Positions 1-7,221 of a stretch of 22,949 nt of DNA are shown here, piece by piece (position 1 is the first letter of the stretch; each line of letters starts with the position of its first letter). Below the pieces are notes generated by a model that searched no databases, was not told the DNA's origin, and saw only the letters and a program-made list of their open reading frames with translations. Source of the DNA: CAYUYM01 sp964449305 (GTDB lineage Bacteria; Bacteroidota; Ignavibacteria; SZUA-365; CAYQST01); the NCBI GenBank assembly GCA_964449305.1, contig CAYUYM010000031.1:1-22949 (forward strand), written 5' to 3'. The translations under genes and the position numbers were made by a program.

Positions 1-1044
1 GATGAAGCGCGAGGCCTTGTCGGAGGCGTCGATGTCGATGCAGCCGAACTTCTCCGTGGGCTGGTTGGCGACGATGCCCACCACACGGCCGTTCAAGCGG
101 GCGAAGGCCACGATCATGTTCTTCGCGTAATGCGCATGCACTTGGAAGATGGTGCCCGGGTCGAACACGCGCTCCAGGATGTCGAGCATGTTGAAGGCCT
201 CGCGGGGATCGTCCGGGATGATGTGGTTGAGGGCCTCGTCCTCGATGAGCAGAAGCTCGTCGGTGTTGATCGACGGCGGATCCACGGTATTGTTGGATGG
301 GAGGTAGCTCAACAGGGTCTGGGCGATCTCGATCGCGTCGGCATCGTCGCGGGCGATGAAGTGGGCGTTGCCGCTGTACGTGGCCTGCGCCATTGCGCCG
401 CCCAACTCCTCGGCCGTGATCACCTCACCCGTCGCCTCCTTGATCACCTGTGGCCCGGCGATGAAGAGCTGGCCGGTCTTGTCCACCATGATGATGAAGT
501 CCATCAGCGCCGGCGAATATGCCGCGCCGCCGGCGCATGGCCCCGCGATGATCGCGATCTGCGGCACCACACCCGAAAGGAGGGTGTTGTAGTAGAAGAT
601 GCGGCCGTACCCGCGGAGCGAATCGACGCCCTCCTGGATGCGCGCACCGCCGGAATCGTTGATCGCGATGTAGGGCGCCCCCGCCTTGAGGGCCATGTCC
701 ATCATCTCGCAGATCTTCCAGGCGTGCATCCAGCCGACGCTGCCACCCATCACCGAGAAATCCTGCGAGGAGACGTACACCAACCGCCGACCGATCGCTC
801 CAAGCCCTGTCACCACGCCGTCGGCCGGCAGGTCCTTGTCCTGCATGCCGAAGGCCGTCGCATTGTGCTTCACGAAGCGAAACAACTCATCGTAGAAGCC
901 ATTGTCGAACAGGAGATGCAGGCGCTCGTGACAGGTCATCTTCCCCAGGCGGTGTTGGGCTTCCAGCTTGTCCTTTCCACCACCCTGGTTCACATGTGCA
1001 TTTTTTTCCTTCAGTAAATGAAGTTTTTCACGAACTGTGGTCAT
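1..1044 (-). CDS. Acyl-CoA carboxylase carboxyltransferase (beta) subunit, propionyl/methylmalonyl type; 3' end off window
   Basis: This is the carboxyltransferase subunit of a biotin-dependent acyl-CoA carboxylase or decarboxylase (PccB/MmdA type). It moves carboxyl between carboxybiotin and propionyl- or acetyl-CoA in the cytoplasm. The reading frame runs to the window edge, giving 348 of the usual 510-520 residues, so the C-terminal part is missing. Family hallmarks are the N-terminal GGGKDKLEAQHRLGKMT and HERL region, the stretch DSGGARIQEGVDSLRGYGR, and the oxyanion-hole glycines in GPCAGGAAYSPALMDF. The exact start is uncertain. ATG at 1044 has AAGGA directly against it, and an in-frame ATG at 1056 (adding MVQG) is equally possible in a lineage where Shine-Dalgarno sites are often weak. 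A TAnnTTTG element lies at 1134-1141. Carboxylase cannot be told from sodium-pump decarboxylase without its partner subunits, which are outside the window. Confidence 0.93.
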   Translation of the reverse strand, partial: MTTVREKLHLLKEKNAHVNQGGGKDKLEAQHRLGKMTCHERLHLLFDNGFYDELFRFVKHNATAFGMQDKDLPADGVVTGLGAIGRRLVYVSSQDFSVMGGSVGWMHAWKICEMMDMALKAGAPYIAINDSGGARIQEGVDSLRGYGRIFYYNTLLSGVVPQIAIIAGPCAGGAAYSPALMDFIIMVDKTGQLFIAGPQVIKEATGEVITAEELGGAMAQATYSGNAHFIARDDADAIEIAQTLLSYLPSNNTVDPPSINTDELLLIEDEALNHIIPDDPREAFNMLDILERVFDPGTIFQVHAHYAKNMIVAFARLNGRVVGIVANQPTEKFGCIDIDASDKASRFI

Positions 1045-1133
1045 TCCTTGTACCATTGATGTGTTTTTATGGTGTATCGCCCCTCCATGCTGTGTTCCAA
1101 GTCTCATGGAATGGGAGATACTTTGACGCATTT

Positions 1134-1141
1134 CAAACATA
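1134..1141 (-). promoter_or_regulatory. Bacteroidota-type -7 promoter element for the carboxyltransferase gene
   Basis: On the minus strand this reads TATGTTTG, a perfect match to TAnnTTTG. It sits 78-90 bases before the two candidate start codons, in an AT-rich pocket. No clear TTG is seen 19-23 bases further upstream; only a T-run (complement of 1158-1164) is there. The -33 half is therefore weak. Confidence 0.55.
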
Positions 1142-1316
1142 CGGCAAATAATTCGGGAAAAAAATAGCGAAATACTCTGGACGTGGAACTCGCTCACGTA
1201 TGGGCGTGCACGATGCTGATCCGCCGGCGTTCCGACCGATTCCTCGCGTGGTGCTCCGGTGTCGATTCCGCCCTCCACATGTGTGCATCGTTCTGTCAAC
1301 TTTCGCGCGAAATTCC

Positions 1317-1324
1317 TACATTTG
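1317..1324 (+). promoter_or_regulatory. Bacteroidota-type -7 promoter element for the AMP nucleosidase operon
   Basis: The bases TACATTTG match TAnnTTTG exactly. About 21 bases upstream is TTCTG (1291-1295), a poor match to the -33 TTG. Transcription would start near 1330, leaving a leader of about 50 bases before the ATG at 1378. Confidence 0.6.
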
Positions 1325-1377
1325 CAAAATTCATCCGTTCATGCGGATGACCCTCCCGTCACATCAGGACTCATGCC

Positions 1378-2181
1378 ATGTCGTCACCGCATCACGAGGG
1401 GGTGTTCCCCTCGAAACAGGAGATCGTCGAGGACTGGCTTCCGCGCTACACCGGCACGCCGCTGGCGCAGTTCGGCACATGGGTGCTCCTCACGAATTTC
1501 CAGAACTATGTCCAGATCTTCGCCGAACGCGAGGGCGTGCCCATCCGCGGCGTGGGCGGACCGATGACCTCAGCCACCAGCACCGATGGCATCACCATCA
1601 TCAACTATGGCATGGGATCGGCCAATGCGGCCACCGTCATGGATCTCCTCACGGCCGTGGAACCCGCCGGCGTGCTCTTCCTCGGCAAGTGCGGCGGGCT
1701 CAAGAAGACCACCGAGGTGGGGCAGTACATCCTCCCCATCGCCGCCATCCGCGGCGAGGGCACGGGCAATGAGTACATGCCTCCCGAGGTGCCCGCCATG
1801 CCCTCCTTCAAACTCCATGAGTTCGTCGCCGGTGTGGTCACCGACTGTGGCTATGATTACCGCACGGGCGTCATCTACACCACCAACCGCCGCGTGTGGG
1901 AACATGACATGGAGTTCCGCGACTACCTCAAACGCATCCGTGCCATCGGCATCGACATGGAGACCGCAACCATCTTCCTCGTGGGGCATGCCAACCGCAT
2001 CCCCCGCGGCGCCCTCCTCCTCGTCAGCGATGTGCCCATGCTCCCCGACGGCATCAAGACCGAGGAGAAGGACCGCGCCACCAATGCCGCCCATTCCACC
2101 ACGCACGTCGAGATCGGCATCGAGGCCATGCGCCAGGTGCGGGCCCGCGGCGAGATCATCAAGCATTTCCACTTCGAGTAA
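1378..2181 (+). CDS. amn: AMP nucleosidase (short, phosphorylase-fold form)
   Basis: This 267-residue cytoplasmic enzyme is predicted to hydrolyse AMP to adenine and ribose 5-phosphate, which feeds purine salvage. It has the nucleoside phosphorylase/hydrolase fold. A glycine-rich strand turn GKCGGLKKTTEVG lies near residues 103-115, GIDMETATIF (D193-E195) carries the purine/ribose-binding Met-Glu pair, and LLLVSDVPM (D218) is where the catalytic aspartate is expected. It lacks the extra N-terminal domain of the roughly 480-residue proteobacterial Amn and matches the short form common in Bacteroidota. AGGA at 1366-1369 precedes the ATG by 8 bases and fixes the start. The next gene begins 20 bases after the stop. 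A general purine/uridine phosphorylase is a less likely alternative. Confidence 0.88.
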   Translation: MSSPHHEGVFPSKQEIVEDWLPRYTGTPLAQFGTWVLLTNFQNYVQIFAEREGVPIRGVGGPMTSATSTDGITIINYGMGSANAATVMDLLTAVEPAGVLFLGKCGGLKKTTEVGQYILPIAAIRGEGTGNEYMPPEVPAMPSFKLHEFVAGVVTDCGYDYRTGVIYTTNRRVWEHDMEFRDYLKRIRAIGIDMETATIFLVGHANRIPRGALLLVSDVPMLPDGIKTEEKDRATNAAHSTTHVEIGIEAMRQVRARGEIIKHFHFE

Positions 2182-2201
2182 CGAACCACCACGAGGTCCC
2201 C

Positions 2202-4286
2202 ATGCGCTTCCGGCACTCAATCTTTTCTTCCCATGTTGTGCTCTTCGCGGCAGCCCTCCTGCTCGCTGCCTGCGGAAGGAACACCTCCAACGAACAACAG
2301 GATTCCACGATGGTCATTCCCGACAATGTCATCTCCAGCGTCATCAAGGACCTCCAGTCCACCGCCCCCGCCCATGCCCAGCGCATTGATGTGGGTGTGC
2401 ACCAGGTCGCCCGACTCTGGCAGAAGGAGGACGGCAGCGCGGAGGACTTCACCGCCTTCTGCAAAGCAAACTTCATCACCGATTCCGCCGCCCTCACCGC
2501 CACGTTCGAGCGTTTCGAAAAGAACCTCATGCTCATCAATGGCTACTTCACCGAACTCAACCGCGACCTCAACGTGCCCCTGCACCTGGACTGCGGCCCC
2601 CTCCAGCCGGTTGATGAGATGTTCGCCGTCTTCAGCCCCTCCGTCCACGCCATGGAGGACTTCTTCCAGACGCACATCGCCTTCGTCGCGCTCCTGAACT
2701 TCCCGCGCACCGAGCTCGAACAGCGCCTCAAGGACGGCCCGGGCTGGTCGCGACGGCAGTGGGCCGAGGCACGCCTCGCCGGGATGTTCGCCTCGCGCGT
2801 TCCCGCCGCCATCAACCAGGCCATCACGGTCAACTACACCGCCGCGGAAACCTACATCGCCGAATACAACATCGTCATGAGCAACCTGCTCACCGGCGAC
2901 GGCCAGCGCCTCTTCCCCGACGGCCTCACGCTCATCTCGCACTGGGGCCTCCGTGACGAGCTCAAGGCGCAGTACGACAAGCCCGACGGGCTCGCGCGCC
3001 AGCGCATGATCCACCGCGTCATGGAGCGCATCATCGCGCAGGACATCCCCGCCGTCGTGATCAACAACCCGGCCGTGGACTGGAATCCTGAGTCGAACCA
3101 GGTGGTGGCCCACCCGGGGGCAACGCCCGCATCCACCGCCACAACCGCCGAGGCGGACACACGCTACCAGCGCTGGCTCGATGTGTTTCGTGCCGAGAAG
3201 AAGGCCGATCCCTACCACCTGAGCGGGAAGACCTTCATCGATCGGAAATTCAACAACGAGCGCGAGATCCCCGAGAAGGATGTCGAGGCCCTGCTCGTGT
3301 CCATCCTCTCATCGCCGCTCATCCGTGAAACGGGCGGTCTCATCGCCGCGCGCCTCGGCCGCGCACTCGAACCATTCGACATCTGGTACAATGGCTTCCG
3401 TGTCAAATCCGGCATGACGGAGGATGAGCTCGACAAGATCGTGCGGAAGAAGTATCCCACCGTCGCCTCCTTCGAGGCCGACCTGCCGAACATCCTCGGT
3501 CGCCTCGGCTTTGCGCGCGACAGGGCGGCATGGCTGTCCAGCCTCATCGCTGTCGATGCCGCCCGCGGGTCCGGCCATGCCATGGCTGCCGGCCGCCTCG
3601 GCGACAAGGCGCATCTGCGCACACGCATCCCCCAGTCCGGCATGAACTACAAGGGCTACAACATCGCCCTGCATGAGCTGGGCCACAATGTGGAGCAGAC
3701 CTTCTCGTTCCAGGGCATGGACCACACGCTGCTCCGCGGCGTGCCCAACACGGCCTTCACCGAGGGCTTCGCCTTCGTGTTCCAGTCACGCGATCTCGCG
3801 GTGCTCGGCCTCGCCAGGCCCGATCCCCTCCGCGACGCGCTGCAGACGCTCGATGTGCTCTGGTCAACGTACGAGATCGCCGGTGTCGCCCTCGTCGACA
3901 TGCGCTCCTGGCGCTGGCTCTACGAACATCCGGATGCCGATGCCGCAGCCTTCAAGGCCGCTGTCATCGCCATTGCGAAGGATGTGTGGAACACCTACTA
4001 CGCCCCCGTCTTCGGCGTCAAGGACGAACCGCTTCTCGCCATCTACTCGCACCTCGTGAACTCGGGGCTCTACATTCCGGACTACCCCATGGGCCACATC
4101 ATCGCCTTCCAGATCGAGGAGTATCTCAAGACGCGCCCCCTCGCGACCGAGATGGAACGCATGTGCCGCATCGGTTCCGTCACTCCCGATTTCTGGATGA
4201 AGACCGCCGTCGGCAGCCCGATCTCCACCGAGCCCATGCTCAAAGCCGCTCAGGATGCGCTCGCACGAGTGAAGGGGCAGAAGTAA
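2202..4286 (+). CDS. Lipoprotein gluzincin metallopeptidase, M3-like
   Basis: This is a predicted secreted, lipid-anchored zinc metallopeptidase of 694 residues. The N-terminus is a lipoprotein signal with lipobox LLAAC, putting the acylated cysteine at C24. The zinc motif HELGH lies at residues 491-495. It is followed 26 residues after the second histidine by E521 in NTAFTEGFAFVFQ, a spacing like that of M3 and M2 gluzincins. The C-terminal region (GLYIPDYPMGHIIAFQIEEY) resembles the helical bowl that closes over the cleft in M3/M32 enzymes. GAGG at 2193-2196 lies 5 bases before the ATG. The gene follows the AMP nucleosidase by 20 bases and is probably co-transcribed. Substrate is unknown; oligopeptides are likely. 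The overall sequence is not a standard oligopeptidase, so family assignment rests on the metal site and fold-level cues. Confidence 0.78.
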   Translation: MRFRHSIFSSHVVLFAAALLLAACGRNTSNEQQDSTMVIPDNVISSVIKDLQSTAPAHAQRIDVGVHQVARLWQKEDGSAEDFTAFCKANFITDSAALTATFERFEKNLMLINGYFTELNRDLNVPLHLDCGPLQPVDEMFAVFSPSVHAMEDFFQTHIAFVALLNFPRTELEQRLKDGPGWSRRQWAEARLAGMFASRVPAAINQAITVNYTAAETYIAEYNIVMSNLLTGDGQRLFPDGLTLISHWGLRDELKAQYDKPDGLARQRMIHRVMERIIAQDIPAVVINNPAVDWNPESNQVVAHPGATPASTATTAEADTRYQRWLDVFRAEKKADPYHLSGKTFIDRKFNNEREIPEKDVEALLVSILSSPLIRETGGLIAARLGRALEPFDIWYNGFRVKSGMTEDELDKIVRKKYPTVASFEADLPNILGRLGFARDRAAWLSSLIAVDAARGSGHAMAAGRLGDKAHLRTRIPQSGMNYKGYNIALHELGHNVEQTFSFQGMDHTLLRGVPNTAFTEGFAFVFQSRDLAVLGLARPDPLRDALQTLDVLWSTYEIAGVALVDMRSWRWLYEHPDADAAAFKAAVIAIAKDVWNTYYAPVFGVKDEPLLAIYSHLVNSGLYIPDYPMGHIIAFQIEEYLKTRPLATEMERMCRIGSVTPDFWMKTAVGSPISTEPMLKAAQDALARVKGQK

Positions 4287-4562
4287 ACCAGAGTTCCGGA
4301 GTTGAAGAGTTGAAGACCTCCGGAGGTGAAGACGGGTCGGTACGGTCACGACAGATGCTGCGTCTTCGTCGTTGCGTGATCGTGCCGACTCGTTCCGCGC
4401 CTGTACACTCCTCGGCAGGCTCGGTGCGGGCATCCATGCCCTGTGTGCTGGAGCGATCAGGTCATCATGAAGGCAGGTGTGCAGCGTGGCACTCTGTGAG
4501 GGGCCGGAGTGGAGGAGTTCCACGGCTGGATCTTCCGGGATCATTCATGACCCGGGATTGAC
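4287..4562. other. Convergent intergenic region with short imperfect repeats
   Basis: This 276-bp gap lies between two converging genes. At 4292-4331 the motif CCGGAG(G)TTGAAGA occurs in two partial copies with an extra GTTGAAG between them, giving a short imperfect tandem repeat. No gene with a ribosome site is visible. A hairpin lies at 4534-4556. Nothing else is identifiable. Confidence 0.5.
4534..4556 (-). terminator. Hairpin at the end of the amidase operon, possible terminator
   Basis: CCGGG (4535-4539) pairs with CCCGG (4551-4555). Inside it TCA pairs with TGA around a TTCA loop, with one bulged A. It lies just after the stop codon of the minus-strand amidase gene. There is no U-tract on either side, so intrinsic termination is uncertain. 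Confidence 0.3.
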
Positions 4563-5441
4563 TCACTCCTGGCTCTTCTCGTAGTCCTTTGCATACTGGG
4601 TGATGGCGGCATAGATGCGGCGGGCGAAGAAGTCCTGCCCCTGGCGGCTGGCGAGGAACTGCTCCTCCCTGAGGTTCGAGAGGAAGGCGGTCTCGACGAG
4701 GCAGTTGGGCATGGAGGCGCCGACAAGCACGTAGAAACCTGCCTGCTGCACGCCGCGACTCTTCACCGTGCCCGAACCGCGGATCTCCCGATGAAGCAGC
4801 TCGGCAAAGTGCTCGCTGAATTTCATGTAGGCCGCCTGTGCCATGTTGATCACGATGAACTGCTCGTCGGTCAGCTCCTGGTAGCGGGCTTCGTAGTCCT
4901 TTTCGAGCTTGACCACGGAGTTCTCGAACTCCGCGATGCGCATCGCCTCCTCCGTCCTTCCCGGTCGCAGCAGGTACACCTCGAAGCCGTTGACCGTGGC
5001 GGGCTTCTTTGCACTGGAGTTGCAGTGCACGGAGATGAAGAGCTTTCCGCCCGCGTTGTTGGCGATGCGACCGCGCCGGTCGAGCTCCACGAAGCGGTCA
5101 TCGCGGCGGGTGTACACCACCTTCACGCCGGGCATCCCCTCCGTGATGAGCGCCCCAAGCTTGAGCACAATGCTCAGCACCACCGTCTTCTCCTTCACGC
5201 CCCTTGTCCCGATCGCGCCGGGATCGTGTCCTCCGTGACCCGCATCGAGGACGATGCAGTCGAGGCGCCATTTTGCCGCGGCCTTTCCCTTCGGCGACTT
5301 CTGGTCCTGCCAGGTGGGGCCGCCTGGGCGCATGGCCAGGGCCGGCAGCAGGAGCGCTCCGGCCAGCAGGGCCAGCAGCAGCATGGCGCCACGCATCCGC
5401 GGCGCGGCCGTCTGCTGCATGGAGGGATGATGACGCTGCAT
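4563..5441 (-). CDS. N-acetylmuramoyl-L-alanine amidase, AmiC/Amidase_3 type
   Basis: This predicted periplasmic zinc amidase (292 residues) cuts the bond between MurNAc and the stem peptide of peptidoglycan, as in cell separation. A signal peptide spans about residues 16-37. Zinc ligands are visible as H69 (DAGHGGHDPG), E84 (GVKEK) and H139 (SVHCNS), with catalytic E250 in LVETAFLSN. Residues about 172-215 form a helical insert (NSVVKLEKDYEARY, then QAAYMKFSEHFAELL) at the place where AmiB/AmiC-type enzymes carry the autoinhibitory helix relieved by an EnvC/NlpD-like activator. No activator gene is in the window. It is the last gene of the minus-strand run, 8 bases after yajQ. Starts at M8 (5420) or M16 are possible; none has a convincing ribosome site. 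Confidence 0.93.
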   Translation of the reverse strand: MQRHHPSMQQTAAPRMRGAMLLLALLAGALLLPALAMRPGGPTWQDQKSPKGKAAAKWRLDCIVLDAGHGGHDPGAIGTRGVKEKTVVLSIVLKLGALITEGMPGVKVVYTRRDDRFVELDRRGRIANNAGGKLFISVHCNSSAKKPATVNGFEVYLLRPGRTEEAMRIAEFENSVVKLEKDYEARYQELTDEQFIVINMAQAAYMKFSEHFAELLHREIRGSGTVKSRGVQQAGFYVLVGASMPNCLVETAFLSNLREEQFLASRQGQDFFARRIYAAITQYAKDYEKSQE

Positions 5442-5449
5442 CGCCCGGC

Positions 5450-5947
5450 CTAGCGGTAGTTGATGAACTGCACGTCGAAGGTGAACTCTTCCGCACGGAG
5501 CCGCCCGATCACCGTCTGCAGATCGTCGATCTTCCCCGCGGTCACACGCACCTGATCCTCCTGGATCGCCGCCTGCACCTTGAGCTTCATGTCCTTGATG
5601 CGCTTCACGAGCATGCGGGCATTGTCCTTGTCGATGCCGTTCTGCAGGGAGATCGTCTGCCGCACCATGCCCCCCGATGCGTCCTCCGGATCGGAGTACT
5701 GCATCGCCTTCAAGGGGATGCCGCGCTTGATGAACCTGGACTGCAGGATGTCAATGATCGCGCGCAGCTTGTAGTCGTCCTCCGCGGTGATGACGAGCTG
5801 CCGTTCCTTGGGGAGGAGCTCGATGCCACTCTTGCTGCCCTTGAAATCGTAACGCGTCAGCATCTCCTTGCGCGTCTGGTTGAAGGCGTTGTCCACCTCC
5901 TGCATGTCGACGGTGGAGACGATGTCGAAGGAATGTTGCACGGCCAT
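5450..5947 (-). CDS. yajQ: YajQ family nucleotide/RNA-binding protein
   Basis: This small cytoplasmic protein of 165 residues covers the full YajQ family length. It starts with the typical AVQHSFDIVSTVDMQEVDNA and contains the signature regions RYDFKGSKSGIEL, KRGIPLKAMQYSDPEDASGG and DKDNARMLVKRIKDMKLKVQ. Members have two ferredoxin-like domains; some bind cyclic di-GMP and act with transcription factors, while others bind tRNA or nucleotides. Which role applies here cannot be read from sequence. The chosen ATG lies one base after the stop of the upstream phosphatase gene and has GGAAGAA about 8 bases before it, so translation is probably coupled. A longer in-frame extension to 6067 is low-complexity (Ser/Pro/Arg-rich) and lies inside the phosphatase gene, so I rejected it. 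Confidence 0.95.
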   Translation of the reverse strand: MAVQHSFDIVSTVDMQEVDNAFNQTRKEMLTRYDFKGSKSGIELLPKERQLVITAEDDYKLRAIIDILQSRFIKRGIPLKAMQYSDPEDASGGMVRQTISLQNGIDKDNARMLVKRIKDMKLKVQAAIQEDQVRVTAGKIDDLQTVIGRLRAEEFTFDVQFINYR

Positions 5948-5948
5948 G

Positions 5949-7181
5949 TCATTTCTTCCGTTTGATGACGACAAGGGTCTTGTCGTCGGTGTAGGTGGTG
6001 GAGGTGCCGAAGATCTGGACCTCCTGGAGGATGTGGTGCGCGATGCGCTTGGCGGGCTGACGCGCATGACGCCGGATGATGTCCTTGAGCCGCTCCTCGC
6101 CGAACTCCGTCACGCCGTCGTTCGCCTCGGTGATGCCGTCCGTGTAGAGCACGAGGATGTCGCCGGGGGCGATGTTGCAGTTGGCGATGCCGTAGGTGGA
6201 GTCCGGCAGCAGGCCCAGCACCGTGCCCGTCACGGTGAGTGTGCTCAGCTCGCCCGTGGCGGCGTGGTAGTGGATCGGCCCCGGGTGCCCGGCGTTCGCG
6301 TAGAGCACGAGCCCGTCGGCGCTGTCGAACAGCTCGCAGTAGAAGAGCGTGAGGAAGCGGTCCGACGAGAACATCAGGTTGGTGATCTTGTTGATGCGGC
6401 GGATGATGGATGTGATCTTCGCCTCGAACTCCACGCTCATCATGAGCGCACCGGAGACGAACAGGGCCTGCACCGCCGCGGGCATGCCCTTCGACGCGGC
6501 GTCACCGATCGCGACGCCGAGGCGCGCGTCCGACCCGTCCATCTTGTAGTAGTTGAAGAAGTCGCCCCCCACGATGCGGTCGGGGAGGCTGATGCCGTAG
6601 AGCTCGTAGCGGCCGAACTGATATTCATGCTGGGGGAGGATGCGCCGCTGGAGCTCCGATGCATGCTCCAGATCGTTCTGCAGGATGCGGTGCTCGGCCT
6701 CGGTCCGCCTGCGCCGCAGAAGCTGCGTCATCCCCTCGCCCACGATGCTCATGATGGAGTACGACATCTGGCTCTCCACATGTGCCGTGTTGAAGGCGAG
6801 CATGTACTCGTAAAGCCGGTTGCGCCCGGCCTGGATGAGCTCGCCCACGCCCGTCGCCGAGTACTTGCGGATGCCCTTGCGCTTCAGTGTCCTGTTCGTC
6901 TCGTCGGCGATCACCGTGCGCCGCTTGGCGACGCGCTCGAACACGTCGTGATCCTTCAATCCGATCCGGAAGCCGACGCCGATGGATTCGATCGTTCCCT
7001 CCTCATGCACCAGCCGGTAGCAGGTGGCATCGGGCTCCAACTTCCAGAGCCGACCGCCGGCGATGGTGATGCGCTCGTTCCGGATGATGCCCTGGATCAC
7101 CGCGACGATAAGGTCCTCCTCGGTGTCGAATTTCTGTGCACCGATTCTCTCGATGGTTTTGTAGAGGGTCCGTTGTGTCAC
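5949..7181 (-). CDS. SpoIIE/RsbU-type PP2C serine phosphatase with N-terminal sensor region
   Basis: This predicted cytoplasmic protein phosphatase has 410 residues from a GTG start. The first 150 or so residues look like a GAF-type sensor. A helical linker (MTQLLRRRRTEAEHRILQNDLEHASELQRRILP) follows, then the SpoIIE/RsbU catalytic domain to the C-terminus. Metal-binding aspartates are visible at D207 (VGGDFF), D227 (AIGDAASKGMPAA) and D348 (LYTDGITEAND). Such enzymes usually dephosphorylate STAS-domain anti-anti-sigma factors in partner-switching stress control. No STAS or anti-sigma kinase gene is in this window, so partners are unknown. The start is uncertain: an in-frame ATG at 7268 would overlap the transporter gene by 47 bases and add a Ser/Pro-rich tail, so I prefer GTG at 7181. 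It sits within a tight five-gene run. Confidence 0.9.
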   Translation of the reverse strand: MTQRTLYKTIERIGAQKFDTEEDLIVAVIQGIIRNERITIAGGRLWKLEPDATCYRLVHEEGTIESIGVGFRIGLKDHDVFERVAKRRTVIADETNRTLKRKGIRKYSATGVGELIQAGRNRLYEYMLAFNTAHVESQMSYSIMSIVGEGMTQLLRRRRTEAEHRILQNDLEHASELQRRILPQHEYQFGRYELYGISLPDRIVGGDFFNYYKMDGSDARLGVAIGDAASKGMPAAVQALFVSGALMMSVEFEAKITSIIRRINKITNLMFSSDRFLTLFYCELFDSADGLVLYANAGHPGPIHYHAATGELSTLTVTGTVLGLLPDSTYGIANCNIAPGDILVLYTDGITEANDGVTEFGEERLKDIIRRHARQPAKRIAHHILQEVQIFGTSTTYTDDKTLVVIKRKK

Positions 7182-7221
7182 TGTCTGGCCATGGGATGGT
7201 GGGTGAAACGATGCGTGGGTG

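Larger units (their letters stand above)
1057..1377. other. Divergent intergenic region (321 bp)
   Basis: This region separates the minus-strand carboxyltransferase from the plus-strand AMP nucleosidase. It is more AT-rich than its surroundings, particularly 1057-1180. It holds one TAnnTTTG element facing each way (1134-1141 minus, 1317-1324 plus). Open frames that cross it lack a ribosome site or a recognisable product. I see no convincing RNA gene or terminator. Confidence 0.6.

Noticed and set aside
130..1017. 295-residue plus-strand open frame at the window start
   Set aside because: It is the shadow of the carboxyltransferase gene, whose frame on the minus strand shows clear family motifs.
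1200..1772. Plus-strand open frame overlapping the AMP nucleosidase start
   Set aside because: It covers the promoter and has shadow-type Arg/His-rich composition; the AMP nucleosidase frame is the real one.
5948..6067. N-terminal extension of the YajQ reading frame
   Set aside because: The extension is Ser/Pro/Arg-rich, lies inside the phosphatase gene and is absent from the family. The ATG at 5947 has a ribosome site.
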